Assembly (NCBI RefSeq): GCF_900115125.1
Contig: NZ_FOVJ01000001.1
Coordinates: 62,001 to 126,000, forward strand
Length of the DNA: 64,000 nucleotides
Origin: Nitrosospira briensis
GTDB taxonomy: Bacteria > Pseudomonadota > Gammaproteobacteria > Burkholderiales > Nitrosomonadaceae
Direction of reading: 5' to 3'
The translations under genes and the position numbers were made by a program. Every line of letters begins with the position of its first letter. Position 1 is the first letter of the stretch. The notes below the pieces were generated by a model. That model did not search any database, was not told where the DNA came from, and saw only the letters and a list, made by a program, of their open reading frames with translations. Positions 55,463 to 64,000 of the stretch are shown one piece after another.

Positions 55463-58400
55463 AAGGTACTCCTAACGTCTTGAGATCAGCCTCAAACTGC
55501 TTGACCCTACTTACATTGATGGCGTTTTCCGCATCAGATATTCCATATGCGGATCGATTTTTTACGAGACGTTTTGCGGCTTCATATTCTGCCATTGCTT
55601 CAGCTCCAGCATTTCCATACTTCCTTGTCCACTCCGCAAAACGCCCTGTTCGATGTTGGGTCGCATGTATAAGCTCTTCAAATACGGTACTTGGACTAGC
55701 ACCGGGCCTAACAAGAATAGTTTCAGCATTGAAAGTGACACCTTCAGCTCCCCTGGTTTCAAGATATCGAAGGGCATCCTCTGAATTGTCGATCACTTTT
55801 CCTTGCCTCTTGAAAGCTTCCTGAATTCTCTTAAACTGCCCTTCCGGCATTGGGTCAAAAGATGCTGGGCGTTTGCTGAATAACTCAGCCGTAGCCTTGC
55901 CAGCCTCCTTGGCCTTGTTGGCAAGATTTGCGACGTCATCCACCCTGTTGGCGACTTTCGTAGCGTCATCTACCTTCGTGGCTACTGCCCCGAGCTTCGA
56001 ACCCTTGGCGACTTTGTCCACTCCTTTGGTCCCAGCCACAATGTTGACTATTTCAAACAGGCCGCGCCCGATTGCTTCACCCGGCCGTCCCTCCTCCCAA
56101 GCTTTTACATAGGGTTCTTTTACCGCCTCCCAAACTACACCGGGATTATCAACAATAGTCGAGACAACCTGTTCTAGTTTCCGGTTAGACTCTTCCCATT
56201 GCTCACGATCTACGAGCATACCAATAAGAGATACATTAAATGCACCCACAGCAAGATCTTTGACTCCGACAACTGCCTCTTTACCAGCAAGCCATACCCC
56301 TGTAGCCACATCACTTGCTTGTTCCGCAAATACTTTTGCAGTACTACCTACTCCACAATCACTATCATTGAAAGGATTACACCATTCCCAATCCGTGCCA
56401 GCGGTATCTGTTCTATTAATTGGGTTGTTGTCACAGTAAGTGTAATAATTTAATCCGCCCTTTATCCCAATTGGATCACAGTTCGTCCACCTTCCTAACC
56501 ACGGTGCGTAATACCGCACACTGTGGTAATATAAACCACTCTCCTCGTCGTGCTCCTTACCCGTATACCGATATCGCTTTAAGCTCACTTCCGACACACT
56601 GCGCCCCGCCTGATAAGAGGTACTACCATACGGGTAATATTCCTCATAAGAAATCACCCCCCCTTCGAAATCCAGTTCCAGATTGGCTGAACCTAAATGA
56701 TTGCCGAGCTGATAACGAATGATCGGGGACAGCAAATCGTCGCACGCATCCGCATCCTGTGTCTTTGTCTCCACCAACGCAATGCGTTGCTTATCATCCA
56801 TGATATGCAGCGTTTCCCGCGTCAACGTGATTTCCCCACACTTGCGTTTGCGGTAAATCTCAAATCCACCGAGATATATCCGCTCTTCCACGGTGCTGCC
56901 GTTGTGCTCATGAACTTTCCGTACACGCTGACCACTTGCATCGTAGACGTAGTAGGCTCTGCCGCCCCCACCCAAACCCACCGCCCGCAACTGATCCTTG
57001 AAATCCCATGCCATCTCCGCCAGATGTGGCAATTGCAGCATGTTGCCGTGAATGTCGTAGGCATAGGTTTCCGTCGTCTCGCCTACCCGCGTGTCGCTCA
57101 AGCGGTTACTGTTCTGACCAGGATCAAGCAAACTGAGTTCTTTGTACTGATACTCACGCTTCCAGCCGGCATGATGCGGATTGGTACCGTGATGCAGTAA
57201 ACGCAGGAAATTGCCGACCTCGTCGTACTCGTAGCTTTCCCGATAAATCCCCATTGCTTGGCCGTCACCCGGATGGAGCAATCCCACGCGGGATTGGTCG
57301 CTATGACTGGTTGGCACCGGTCCAAACGGGCAGCCGTTGGCTGACTGCCCCAGATGTTCGCGCCCGGTAGCCTGGATCAGCCGGTAGATGGCGTCGTAGA
57401 CATAATCAGTGCTGGGTTCGACCTGGCGATTGCGGAAAAAAATCGTCTGCTGAGCCTCGTCACGAATGTGCGTGATATTCCCCGCTGGGTCATAGGTGTA
57501 ACTCAAGTCCTGTAAACGGGTGTTACGTCGCAAGGTCTTTAAAGTGGTCAAGCGGAAAGTCTTCTCGTCATACGCATACTCGGTCCTGGTACCATTGCCG
57601 TGTTCGATCCGCTCCCGTTGCCCCTTTGCGTTGTAATTGATGTTGGTCACAAACCACGTTGCGGTCTCTGTGCCGCGTAGATTAACCTGCAGTTTTTCCA
57701 ACAGATTGGCTTCGTTATAGGCAGGCTGGATAAGGCTTTTGTCCGGCGTAGTCAGTGTAATGGGCCGATTGAGAGCATCGTAGCCGTTGAGGCTGACAAA
57801 GGTTTCATCTTCCAGCTCTGGCTGCTGGCACCAGTCAGGGGTGTGTTTGTAGTTCTGAACCAACTGGCGTTTACTATGGAGTAAATTTCCCTTGAAGTCA
57901 TAGGCTTCGCTGGTGACCACACCTGCACCATCGAAAACTTGAAAGACACGAGTCCGGTGATTATGGGCTTCCCCTTGTTCCTCGCCGTACGCGGTACGCT
58001 GGTACAAGATTTCCCGTGAAACGTCATTTGCATCCGTGTCTACAACAAATAATCCCAATGGCCGCCTTAGCGGATCGTATTCAGTACGGAAGCGATGTCC
58101 CCGGCTGTTCCAGGCGCGGACCGGTTTGCCCACCACGTCGTTCAGCATCCAGCGCTCACCCGCCTCCATGCTGGCCTGATGGATGCGGTTGCCGAGCATG
58201 TCGTAGTCATAGCGCATGACAAGACGATCTTTCGCGTCGACAACCGCACGTTGATTGCTTTCGATGTCGAGTTCCGTTCGGGTGGCGTATTTTCCTGTCG
58301 GACCATTGTCGGCTATGCTCAGGAAGGGACGGCCCAGGGCATCGAAATAAGCAAGCGTTGGAGTATTCGCATGATGCGACGTTTTCTCTGCTGCCTGCCG

Positions 58401-61400
58401 TTCCAAATCGCCTTGAGGTAGGTTGATGCGTTCCTGGTGCCAGGTAGGCAGATAATCAGTGGCCGGTAAGGCACGGAAGAAGCCTTGAACCTCTGTATCT
58501 GCGTCTGGATCGAGCAATACCGTGTCGTTGACGTCCCAGGTCTCTTGCCGCCATGGATCGAACACAACCTTCTCCCAAGTGCGATTGGGATGCAGCGTCG
58601 CGACGACCCGTTCGATGGGATCATAAAAAAGGATGGGGCTGACACCCTGCTGTTTGGCAAATTCAAATCTATGCGTGTTACTGAAGAACGGCTCGTATTG
58701 GCGCACAGATTTGCCCTTGTTATTGAAGATTGTCCAACCGCTTCCCACCCAGCGGGTTACGGTATGAACGCCGTCTACTTGGCCTGGCTCTGCCTGAATC
58801 TTCTTCTGGATTTCTCGGCCAAAGCCGTCGGAATAGGAGAAGCTGTGTTGAATCTTGGTCTTACGTCCCTCCGGCAGGTCGGCTACGTGGGTTTCCCGAG
58901 CCAGCGTATAGACCATTGCCGATTGCAGATCCGGCTCGTTCCTAGTGCGTTGATAGGCGAACAGGTCGTAAACCAGCCTTGTCGTTGCTCGGTTCAAAAT
59001 CGAATGCGGATCAACACCAGGATTTGAAAGATGGTCGAGGACGACTTCGTCACTCAAATCAACCTCGAAGCCCTCGAGCGAATCGCCCAGAGTTTCTTCC
59101 AGTTTGCCCATTACCGCCGTGCCCACTACCATGCCAAGCGCGTCGAACGCGACCTCGGTGCGGTTGCGGTTCGGGTCCATGATCAGCCTTGGTTGGAGTA
59201 CTCTGTAATCATTGCCCTGCTTGATGAGGTTGCCGTCGGGATCCCTTTCGCCGACCGTAACGCGATTGGCAAGAGCATCCCGGGTTTCCTGCATGAGCAG
59301 ATTGTAAGTATCGTAGCGGACGAAACTCTCGGTAGGGACTTCCTCTGTGTGGAAGGGATTACGGTATCGATGGGGCAGGAAAAAATGCTGACGGGCAAAC
59401 GCAAGCTCCTCGGCCGGGGTGTCGGCGCTTTCCGGCGAAAGGAACATCCGCCCTGAGGGGATCCACCAGTTGCAATCGCCCTCATTATGAACATAACGAC
59501 CGTCGTTTTCCAGCATGGCATCGGTCACACGTGCCCCATACACGTCACTAAGCAGTCCTGGCGTGAAAGCAAGTTTGTAGCTTTCATAGGGTAACGCCAT
59601 TGGCTCAAGCCCTCCTAGCGGAAGCGGCCGGGTCAGATCATCGCGGATGTACAGCGAGCGCATCTGTTCGATAAAGCGTCTGTACGGATGCTTATCAGTG
59701 GCGAAAGTCGCGTATACATCCTCATAGGGAATGTCATGCGCCCCATCACATGCAGCAGCGACCAATTGAACCATCTCATCGAAACGGAACAGATTTGTAA
59801 TGTGCGGGAGATCGGCTGTCGGCATTGCCTTCAATAATTCGAAGGTGCGGCTTTCACAAGGTAATGGCGTCCGGTAGCCTTCATCCTGACTAATAGCATT
59901 GGTAAACCGGTTCTCGCTATAAGTAATATGCATGCGCCGTTGTTTTTCGCGGTCTTCCTCCTTGAACCCGTTTTCCAGTTCTCCGTGGCGGCGTCCATAA
60001 CCAACGGCGACCGATTGAAGAACATTGCCGTAATCGTCTACGGACAGGGTGATCGTGTGGGAGACGCGAGGATCAGCCAGCCTGTAGTGGCAGCCTTCCA
60101 CCTCAATAGGGTATAGTTTTCTCTCATAATGGAAGTCAACGGTCTCGCGCGCGTGCGTGAAAAACACGGCAAATTTGTTTTTGCCGTGGGGTTGTAGGAA
60201 CTCAATAGTGTAATTGCGCTCTGATATGCGATAAGGACTGCAAGCCTCTTCGGTTTCATCGAGCGCATAGATTTCCTGTCGCAGGATCGATCCTTTTAGG
60301 GCACGGCAAGCTTCCCTCTTTTCCTCTTCCGATAAAGAGACCGCAACATGTTTTTCATTTCTGCACCGTATGGTCTTTGGCAATACAATGTCATCAAGCA
60401 GCATGGATTTCGCCAGCTCAACATCTAATCTTCTTACATTCCCTTCATCTAAGCTGGATTCAAGCCAGTACTCCTCCTCGAAATGCTTGGATATTTCCCC
60501 GACTTCCCGGTAAACGCCCGTGTGGAACCAGGTTTTAGTCAATACCGGAGGGAGGTGGGAAACGGCATCGATGTTTGTTGCATTCGGAAATGTGGAACTC
60601 GCGCTGAATGCAGCGAAATCTTCCGTATCCCATTGCTCAACCATGCCGAAACCACGGAACTCGCGTTCGATCCCATCAAAGTAGCCGTGGTGATAGGCAT
60701 AGCGCGTGACAAACCTGTTGCGGCTGATTCGGTCATAAGTTTCCACTCGCTCCACCACGTGTACCGGGAATGGAATTTTGGTAATCCATGGCTTACCCGA
60801 TAACTTGTCGGCAAGATAAAAGCGGGTGGAAGGCGCATAGCGAACGTGCGTTTCTGCTCCTAAGTTGTTGGCTGTCTTGATCAGCAGATGAGGTTTCTGC
60901 CCGCCCATCAGGTCGACATAACGCATGGATCTGCGTGTCTCAATGGGCAACGGGGAGGACCAGATCAGACAGGCCGTGCCATTACCCAGCAGATCGGCCA
61001 CTTGTATCGTGGCCAAGTTGTCGGTAGCGGGAAAAGGGACCAGCTTGACAGGCTTACTCCAGCTATTGCCGGACTGATTGAAGTAGAGACGAATACTATC
61101 TCGCCCCAGATAAATGACATCCGTCACTCCCGAGCCATCGATGTCAGCAAGCCTTATGCGTCTTGGGTCGAATAGATCGGGTGCCTCGAACCACGGGGCG
61201 TTGTCCATTCGTACCTTGGTACCGAACCGACCGTACCCTAAATTGGGCCAGTAGCAAACTTCGCCATTGCGAACCCGCAACAGATCGGTTAGGCCATCAC
61301 CCGAAAGATCTGCAAGAAATATCGAGTCGGTACCATCGGCAAACACCAGCCGGGCGCCTTTTTCTTCATCCAGCATTTGATGCACGCGCTGTGAAGAACC

Positions 61401-63146
61401 AAAGCCAGCCTCCGCAAGAGAAGCGTGCCAACAAAAAGCATGGTCTTCCGTAATGAGGATGTCGGCATGTCCATCGCCAGTCAGGTCGACGAATTTAAGA
61501 TTGGGATTGCTCCAATCCAGAACCGGGAGAGAGGTGAAGGGTTCGAACTTGTCCCAATCTTCATCGTGCGTGCGTTCGTAAAAACCGGGAGTCGGTCCAA
61601 CAAGTTCAACAAGATCGAGCCGGCCATCACCTGCGAGATCGAGCAACTGTTGGCGGCCGGAGTTCAGGGCTGCCAGAGAAGGCTTTTTGGCAACCATTTC
61701 AACAGGACCGAAGCGAGCAGTAACGCGCTCCTCTCCCTGGCAAGTCTGCACGTTGATGGGACTCAGATTAGGTTTGTAAAACCATTCATCCCCCTGTTCA
61801 GTCAGAATGCTGGATAAACCTTCGCCATCTAGGTCGACCCATTGATAACGCGAGCCATCCAGTCCGTAAGGCAGGTTTTCCAGGCTTTCGGGATCGACTT
61901 CCTGAATCTCTCTGCATATCCTGGGCTTTGTATATCCGAATTCCAGCGGCGGCAGTGATTTTTTGAGATACAGATCATTTTCCAGGCGTTTGTAGCCCGA
62001 CTGCGTTACCGATAGCAGAAAGGAAAAGATGGGATTGTGGGCATCGGTAGGGTTTTCTTCGTGAGAATAGGTGAAGTCGGTTGAACGTACCAGGCAATTA
62101 GCCCCAACCCCAGGCTCTTCGGGAAAATGATGAAACATTAAAACCCGCTGGCACAGGCGATACGTGCGCACCTCGAACCCGGCACGATAAGTGGAAAATG
62201 CATCTGCTCGGGACAGCCACCCGGCATTGCCCGAAGGCATGGGCGAGCCTTCATCATGCTCGCCGTAGTCGAAGACTACTTCGAAGAGCCAGTCGCTGGG
62301 TAGGGGTACCAGCGGCTCGTTTTCCTTTAGTGTTGGGTGGTACGGGGTGCGGTTGCCGTATTGAATGTGCTTGAGATATCGATTAGCAGAACGAGACTGT
62401 GAAGTGCGGTTTCTTTCATTCGCCAGGCATAGGTCGATGTTATCCGAGTTTTCTTCCTTATACCGATAGGCCATGACGTTGCCTTTATCGTCATAACTCT
62501 CGCAGATAAGCCAAGTAAAAATACGCGCGGAATCGGCAGCGTCGGCTATCCGGCTTTCGGGAGTCTTGCCGTACCAGGTGGTGAGATTATCGCGGGTGAT
62601 GGATCGCCAGAAAGTATCTGACGGATCGGATTGATTAGTCCAGCGCTCGATGCGGGCAAAGAGGCCATCTATGCGAGGACGATAACGTTTGATATGGTAG
62701 CTTTTGGCGTCAACCGTTCGTGTTGGTAATGATTCCGGCCGCCACCTGCCGTCGCTTTCCACGAGGCAAGGGACCAGGTCTTCTGCGCCGGACAAAATGA
62801 ATATGTCCGACTCCTCAGTGTCCCGATACTTCGGCAGCCCTTTATCAGTCTTGCGGGTAATAGAAGGTAGGGACAGGCTCCACCCGAAGCCGAATGTTCC
62901 ATTGCCTGCACCGGAGTCATAGGATATCGAGAGCTGAGGCTCAAAGCCGGACCGACCGGGAGAGGTTACGATAGGTATCGACATGGAACTGGTGCCTGTC
63001 ACTGGATTGGCGGCGAACTTTTCACCCATACCGCGAATAGCACCACCACCCTTCGGAAGGGCTATCGTTGGGGCAGACTGCCAGGGTGCCCCCTTTGCTG
63101 ATGCCTCGTTCTCCTTCCGAGTTTCTGCACCAGCTGGATGCTCCAT
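55455..63146 (-). CDS. TcB-TcC fusion with RHS shell and variable C-terminal toxin
   Basis: A 2,563-residue protein. The start follows GGAGGGGGG. Residues about 28-330 are an SpvB-type start (GMGEKFAANPVTGTSSMSIPI; SYDSGAGNGTFGFGWSLSLPSI). FG-GAP-like propeller units follow (LADLSGDGLTDLLRV, LADIDGSGVTDVIYL), then the TcB middle (YHHGYFDGIEREFRGFG) and YD/RHS repeats (about 1600-2250; e.g. TEYAYDEKTF and DIESNQRAVVDAKDRLVMRYDYDMLG). The RHS core ends with CDPIGIKGGLNYYTYCDNNPIN...DTAG near 2245. The last 313 residues form a hydrophobic linker and then a toxin domain (about 2430-2563) with a metallopeptidase-like EELIHATQH (about 2490-2498). The cocoon would cleave itself at the RHS end and pass the tip through TcA. 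Confidence 0.86.
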   Translation of the reverse strand: MEHPAGAETRKENEASAKGAPWQSAPTIALPKGGGAIRGMGEKFAANPVTGTSSMSIPIVTSPGRSGFEPQLSISYDSGAGNGTFGFGWSLSLPSITRKTDKGLPKYRDTEESDIFILSGAEDLVPCLVESDGRWRPESLPTRTVDAKSYHIKRYRPRIDGLFARIERWTNQSDPSDTFWRSITRDNLTTWYGKTPESRIADAADSARIFTWLICESYDDKGNVMAYRYKEENSDNIDLCLANERNRTSQSRSANRYLKHIQYGNRTPYHPTLKENEPLVPLPSDWLFEVVFDYGEHDEGSPMPSGNAGWLSRADAFSTYRAGFEVRTYRLCQRVLMFHHFPEEPGVGANCLVRSTDFTYSHEENPTDAHNPIFSFLLSVTQSGYKRLENDLYLKKSLPPLEFGYTKPRICREIQEVDPESLENLPYGLDGSRYQWVDLDGEGLSSILTEQGDEWFYKPNLSPINVQTCQGEERVTARFGPVEMVAKKPSLAALNSGRQQLLDLAGDGRLDLVELVGPTPGFYERTHDEDWDKFEPFTSLPVLDWSNPNLKFVDLTGDGHADILITEDHAFCWHASLAEAGFGSSQRVHQMLDEEKGARLVFADGTDSIFLADLSGDGLTDLLRVRNGEVCYWPNLGYGRFGTKVRMDNAPWFEAPDLFDPRRIRLADIDGSGVTDVIYLGRDSIRLYFNQSGNSWSKPVKLVPFPATDNLATIQVADLLGNGTACLIWSSPLPIETRRSMRYVDLMGGQKPHLLIKTANNLGAETHVRYAPSTRFYLADKLSGKPWITKIPFPVHVVERVETYDRISRNRFVTRYAYHHGYFDGIEREFRGFGMVEQWDTEDFAAFSASSTFPNATNIDAVSHLPPVLTKTWFHTGVYREVGEISKHFEEEYWLESSLDEGNVRRLDVELAKSMLLDDIVLPKTIRCRNEKHVAVSLSEEEKREACRALKGSILRQEIYALDETEEACSPYRISERNYTIEFLQPHGKNKFAVFFTHARETVDFHYERKLYPIEVEGCHYRLADPRVSHTITLSVDDYGNVLQSVAVGYGRRHGELENGFKEEDREKQRRMHITYSENRFTNAISQDEGYRTPLPCESRTFELLKAMPTADLPHITNLFRFDEMVQLVAAACDGAHDIPYEDVYATFATDKHPYRRFIEQMRSLYIRDDLTRPLPLGGLEPMALPYESYKLAFTPGLLSDVYGARVTDAMLENDGRYVHNEGDCNWWIPSGRMFLSPESADTPAEELAFARQHFFLPHRYRNPFHTEEVPTESFVRYDTYNLLMQETRDALANRVTVGERDPDGNLIKQGNDYRVLQPRLIMDPNRNRTEVAFDALGMVVGTAVMGKLEETLGDSLEGFEVDLSDEVVLDHLSNPGVDPHSILNRATTRLVYDLFAYQRTRNEPDLQSAMVYTLARETHVADLPEGRKTKIQHSFSYSDGFGREIQKKIQAEPGQVDGVHTVTRWVGSGWTIFNNKGKSVRQYEPFFSNTHRFEFAKQQGVSPILFYDPIERVVATLHPNRTWEKVVFDPWRQETWDVNDTVLLDPDADTEVQGFFRALPATDYLPTWHQERINLPQGDLERQAAEKTSHHANTPTLAYFDALGRPFLSIADNGPTGKYATRTELDIESNQRAVVDAKDRLVMRYDYDMLGNRIHQASMEAGERWMLNDVVGKPVRAWNSRGHRFRTEYDPLRRPLGLFVVDTDANDVSREILYQRTAYGEEQGEAHNHRTRVFQVFDGAGVVTSEAYDFKGNLLHSKRQLVQNYKHTPDWCQQPELEDETFVSLNGYDALNRPITLTTPDKSLIQPAYNEANLLEKLQVNLRGTETATWFVTNINYNAKGQRERIEHGNGTRTEYAYDEKTFRLTTLKTLRRNTRLQDLSYTYDPAGNITHIRDEAQQTIFFRNRQVEPSTDYVYDAIYRLIQATGREHLGQSANGCPFGPVPTSHSDQSRVGLLHPGDGQAMGIYRESYEYDEVGNFLRLLHHGTNPHHAGWKREYQYKELSLLDPGQNSNRLSDTRVGETTETYAYDIHGNMLQLPHLAEMAWDFKDQLRAVGLGGGGRAYYVYDASGQRVRKVHEHNGSTVEERIYLGGFEIYRKRKCGEITLTRETLHIMDDKQRIALVETKTQDADACDDLLSPIIRYQLGNHLGSANLELDFEGGVISYEEYYPYGSTSYQAGRSVSEVSLKRYRYTGKEHDEESGLYYHSVRYYAPWLGRWTNCDPIGIKGGLNYYTYCDNNPINRTDTAGTDWEWCNPFNDSDCGVGSTAKVFAEQASDVATGVWLAGKEAVVGVKDLAVGAFNVSLIGMLVDREQWEESNRKLEQVVSTIVDNPGVVWEAVKEPYVKAWEEGRPGEAIGRGLFEIVNIVAGTKGVDKVAKGSKLGAVATKVDDATKVANRVDDVANLANKAKEAGKATAELFSKRPASFDPMPEGQFKRIQEAFKRQGKVIDNSEDALRYLETRGAEGVTFNAETILVRPGASPSTVFEELIHATQHRTGRFAEWTRKYGNAGAEAMAEYEAAKRLVKNRSAYGISDAENAINVSRVKQFEADLKTLGVPYE

Positions 63147-63234
63147 TTACCCCCCTCCAGAGAGAATTAGTTCGAATTTATCGGTAGATTGGTCTGCTGC
63201 AAACTATCTTCTCAACGCAGTGACGGTACTCACA

Positions 63235-63663
63235 TCAATCCAGTTTGCGTTCGTTGATCTGCTCGACGTCGATGCTGGCAACTTCACCCTTGCCTGCAGT
63301 ATAAACAGCAGTTACATCAATGCTGAGGGCGCTCTCGATCACTAGAAATCCTTCAAAGCCATGAATGACTTGCAGATCAAATTTCGGTCTCGCATCAGCA
63401 CAGTCGATTTTGATCACCTGATCGCCTTTCAGCGTTTCAGTAATCCATTTGGTGTTGAAACCGCCTGCGAGCGCGATTTTTAGACGCAGCTTGACCTCTT
63501 TTTCGTAAGGATTATGGATGTTGATGGCAGTTTGATAACTGCCAGGCAAAAATGAGCTTGTAGTTTGTGATGTTCCCGGAATGTTGGCGGTACAAATAAA
63601 TTTCGCCGCGTACTGATAGCAGAATTCTAGCGGGGCTGCGGTCTCTGTTTTGGTAGTGGCCAT
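63235..63663 (-). CDS. Unknown small beta-rich protein upstream of the Tc genes
   Basis: The start at 63663 follows AAGGAGGAAAGTC and gives 142 residues; an earlier in-frame ATG is far less supported. No signal peptide is seen. The chain has a mostly beta character with SYQTAINIHNPYEKEVKLRLKI, GFNTKWITETLKGDQVIKI and a C-terminal GFEGFLVIESALSIDVTAVYTAG. It lies 88 nt upstream of the TcB-TcC gene and in the same direction, so it may be co-expressed. I do not recognise a family; it could be a structural accessory or a chaperone of the toxin. Confidence 0.6.
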   Translation of the reverse strand: MATTKTETAAPLEFCYQYAAKFICTANIPGTSQTTSSFLPGSYQTAINIHNPYEKEVKLRLKIALAGGFNTKWITETLKGDQVIKIDCADARPKFDLQVIHGFEGFLVIESALSIDVTAVYTAGKGEVASIDVEQINERKLD

Positions 63664-63769
63664 GACTTTCCTCCTTTCTATGACTGAGTCCTGCTCTCCA
63701 AATAACCAGCTGTTTGTAAAGCGTAGTTCATCATTTGGACTTCCTAGTTCCGTATTGAGGCACATCTTA

Positions 63770-63988
63770 TTACCGGCAGCCCATCGCATGCTTATGGATT
63801 TCGCGTACCGCATTCACCTTCGTGAGCGATGAAACGCGTGCGCTTGCCGCGTCACGTGCGTTTTCATAGATCTTGCCGTTATAACCGCAAATTGGTTTGA
63901 ACTGTTCCGTACACCTCGTCGGTTTAGGCTTGCAAATGCCTGGAGCGTCCGCTTTATTAGGATGAGCAAGACCAACCCGAACTAGCAC
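63770..63988 (-). CDS. Kazal-like domain fragment
   Basis: A 72-codon frame from a GTG at 63988 (an in-frame TAG lies just before it). It contains CKPKPTRCTEQFKPICGYNGKIYENA, the order and spacing of a Kazal-type protease-inhibitor domain (Cys..Cys..P-I-C-G-x-N-G-x-x-Y-x-N-A), but the next expected Cys is replaced by Arg (ENARDAA). The closing Cys lies near the end (MGCR). There is no signal peptide, so it may be a decayed or truncated gene. Confidence 0.45.
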   Translation of the reverse strand: MLVRVGLAHPNKADAPGICKPKPTRCTEQFKPICGYNGKIYENARDAASARVSSLTKVNAVREIHKHAMGCR

Positions 63989-64000
63989 CTAAAATTGAAT

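Noticed and set aside
55455-63146. Simple RHS/YD-repeat contact toxin
   Set aside because: The SpvB start, propeller units and TcB middle domain and the neighbouring TcA gene show it to be a TcB-TcC fusion.
1-64000. tRNA or rRNA genes
   Set aside because: Scanning the gaps by eye showed no cloverleaf-like GTTCRANNC arm set or rRNA sequence; a covariance search could still find one.

Overview
The window looks like a chromosomal segment of a Gram-negative betaproteobacterium. Lipoprotein signals, an HPF-type ribosome factor, DjlA, LolD-like ABC ATPase, and moderately GC-rich code in the left half all fit. The gene mix (NrtS-like nitrite/nitrate carrier, exported multicopper oxidase with a Tat-exported tyrosinase, PolX, archease/RtcB) reminds me of Nitrosospira-type ammonia oxidisers, but no ammonia-oxidation gene is present, so genus is an inference only.

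Region 1 (1-9,400) is ordinary core or near-core sequence: a three-lipoprotein operon (CsgG-like, DUF4810, DUF799), a Gly/Ser-rich exported protein, a glutathione transferase, djlA, a three-gene AttEFGH-like export operon (ATPase, FtsX-type permease, AttH-like exported protein) and a tiny NrtS-like membrane protein. Region 2 (9,476-24,640) is a dense stress, repair and salvage block. PolX and a phosphoribosyltransferase are on the minus strand. Archease, RtcB RNA ligase, UspA, an HPF/cold-shock fusion, nicotinamidase and nicotinate phosphoribosyltransferase run on the plus strand. A minus-strand set follows: formylglutamate-amidohydrolase-like protein, GCS2-type ligase, C39-like peptidase, an aminoglycoside-phosphotransferase/AAA kinase fusion and a DHH phosphoesterase. 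Region 3 (24,733-30,063) holds a multicopper oxidase, a small exported protein and a tyrosinase, then a PNPOx-family protein.

Region 4 (about 30,100-44,700) is an accessory island. It contains a mobilisation pair (MobC-like and relaxase), an unknown possible defence protein, a HigBA toxin-antitoxin pair, a DUF72 protein, the C-terminal relic of a large serine recombinase, and a tightly coupled serine recombinase-ParB-RepB operon preceded by a small zinc-ribbon gene and short direct repeats. Further on are a frameshifted TPR gene, an AT-richer metallophosphoesterase flanked by two different IS3-family relics, and an IS5-type relic.

Region 5 (44,813-64,000) is the most striking part: a complete-looking Tc (toxin complex) locus on the minus strand. 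It has a very large TcA-like pore subunit (about 3,331 aa), a TcB-TcC fusion (2,563 aa, SpvB, TcB middle, RHS shell and a variable C-terminal toxin), a small overlapping gene in the immunity position, a 142-aa protein upstream, and a Kazal-like fragment at the window edge. No tRNA, rRNA or CRISPR array was recognised.
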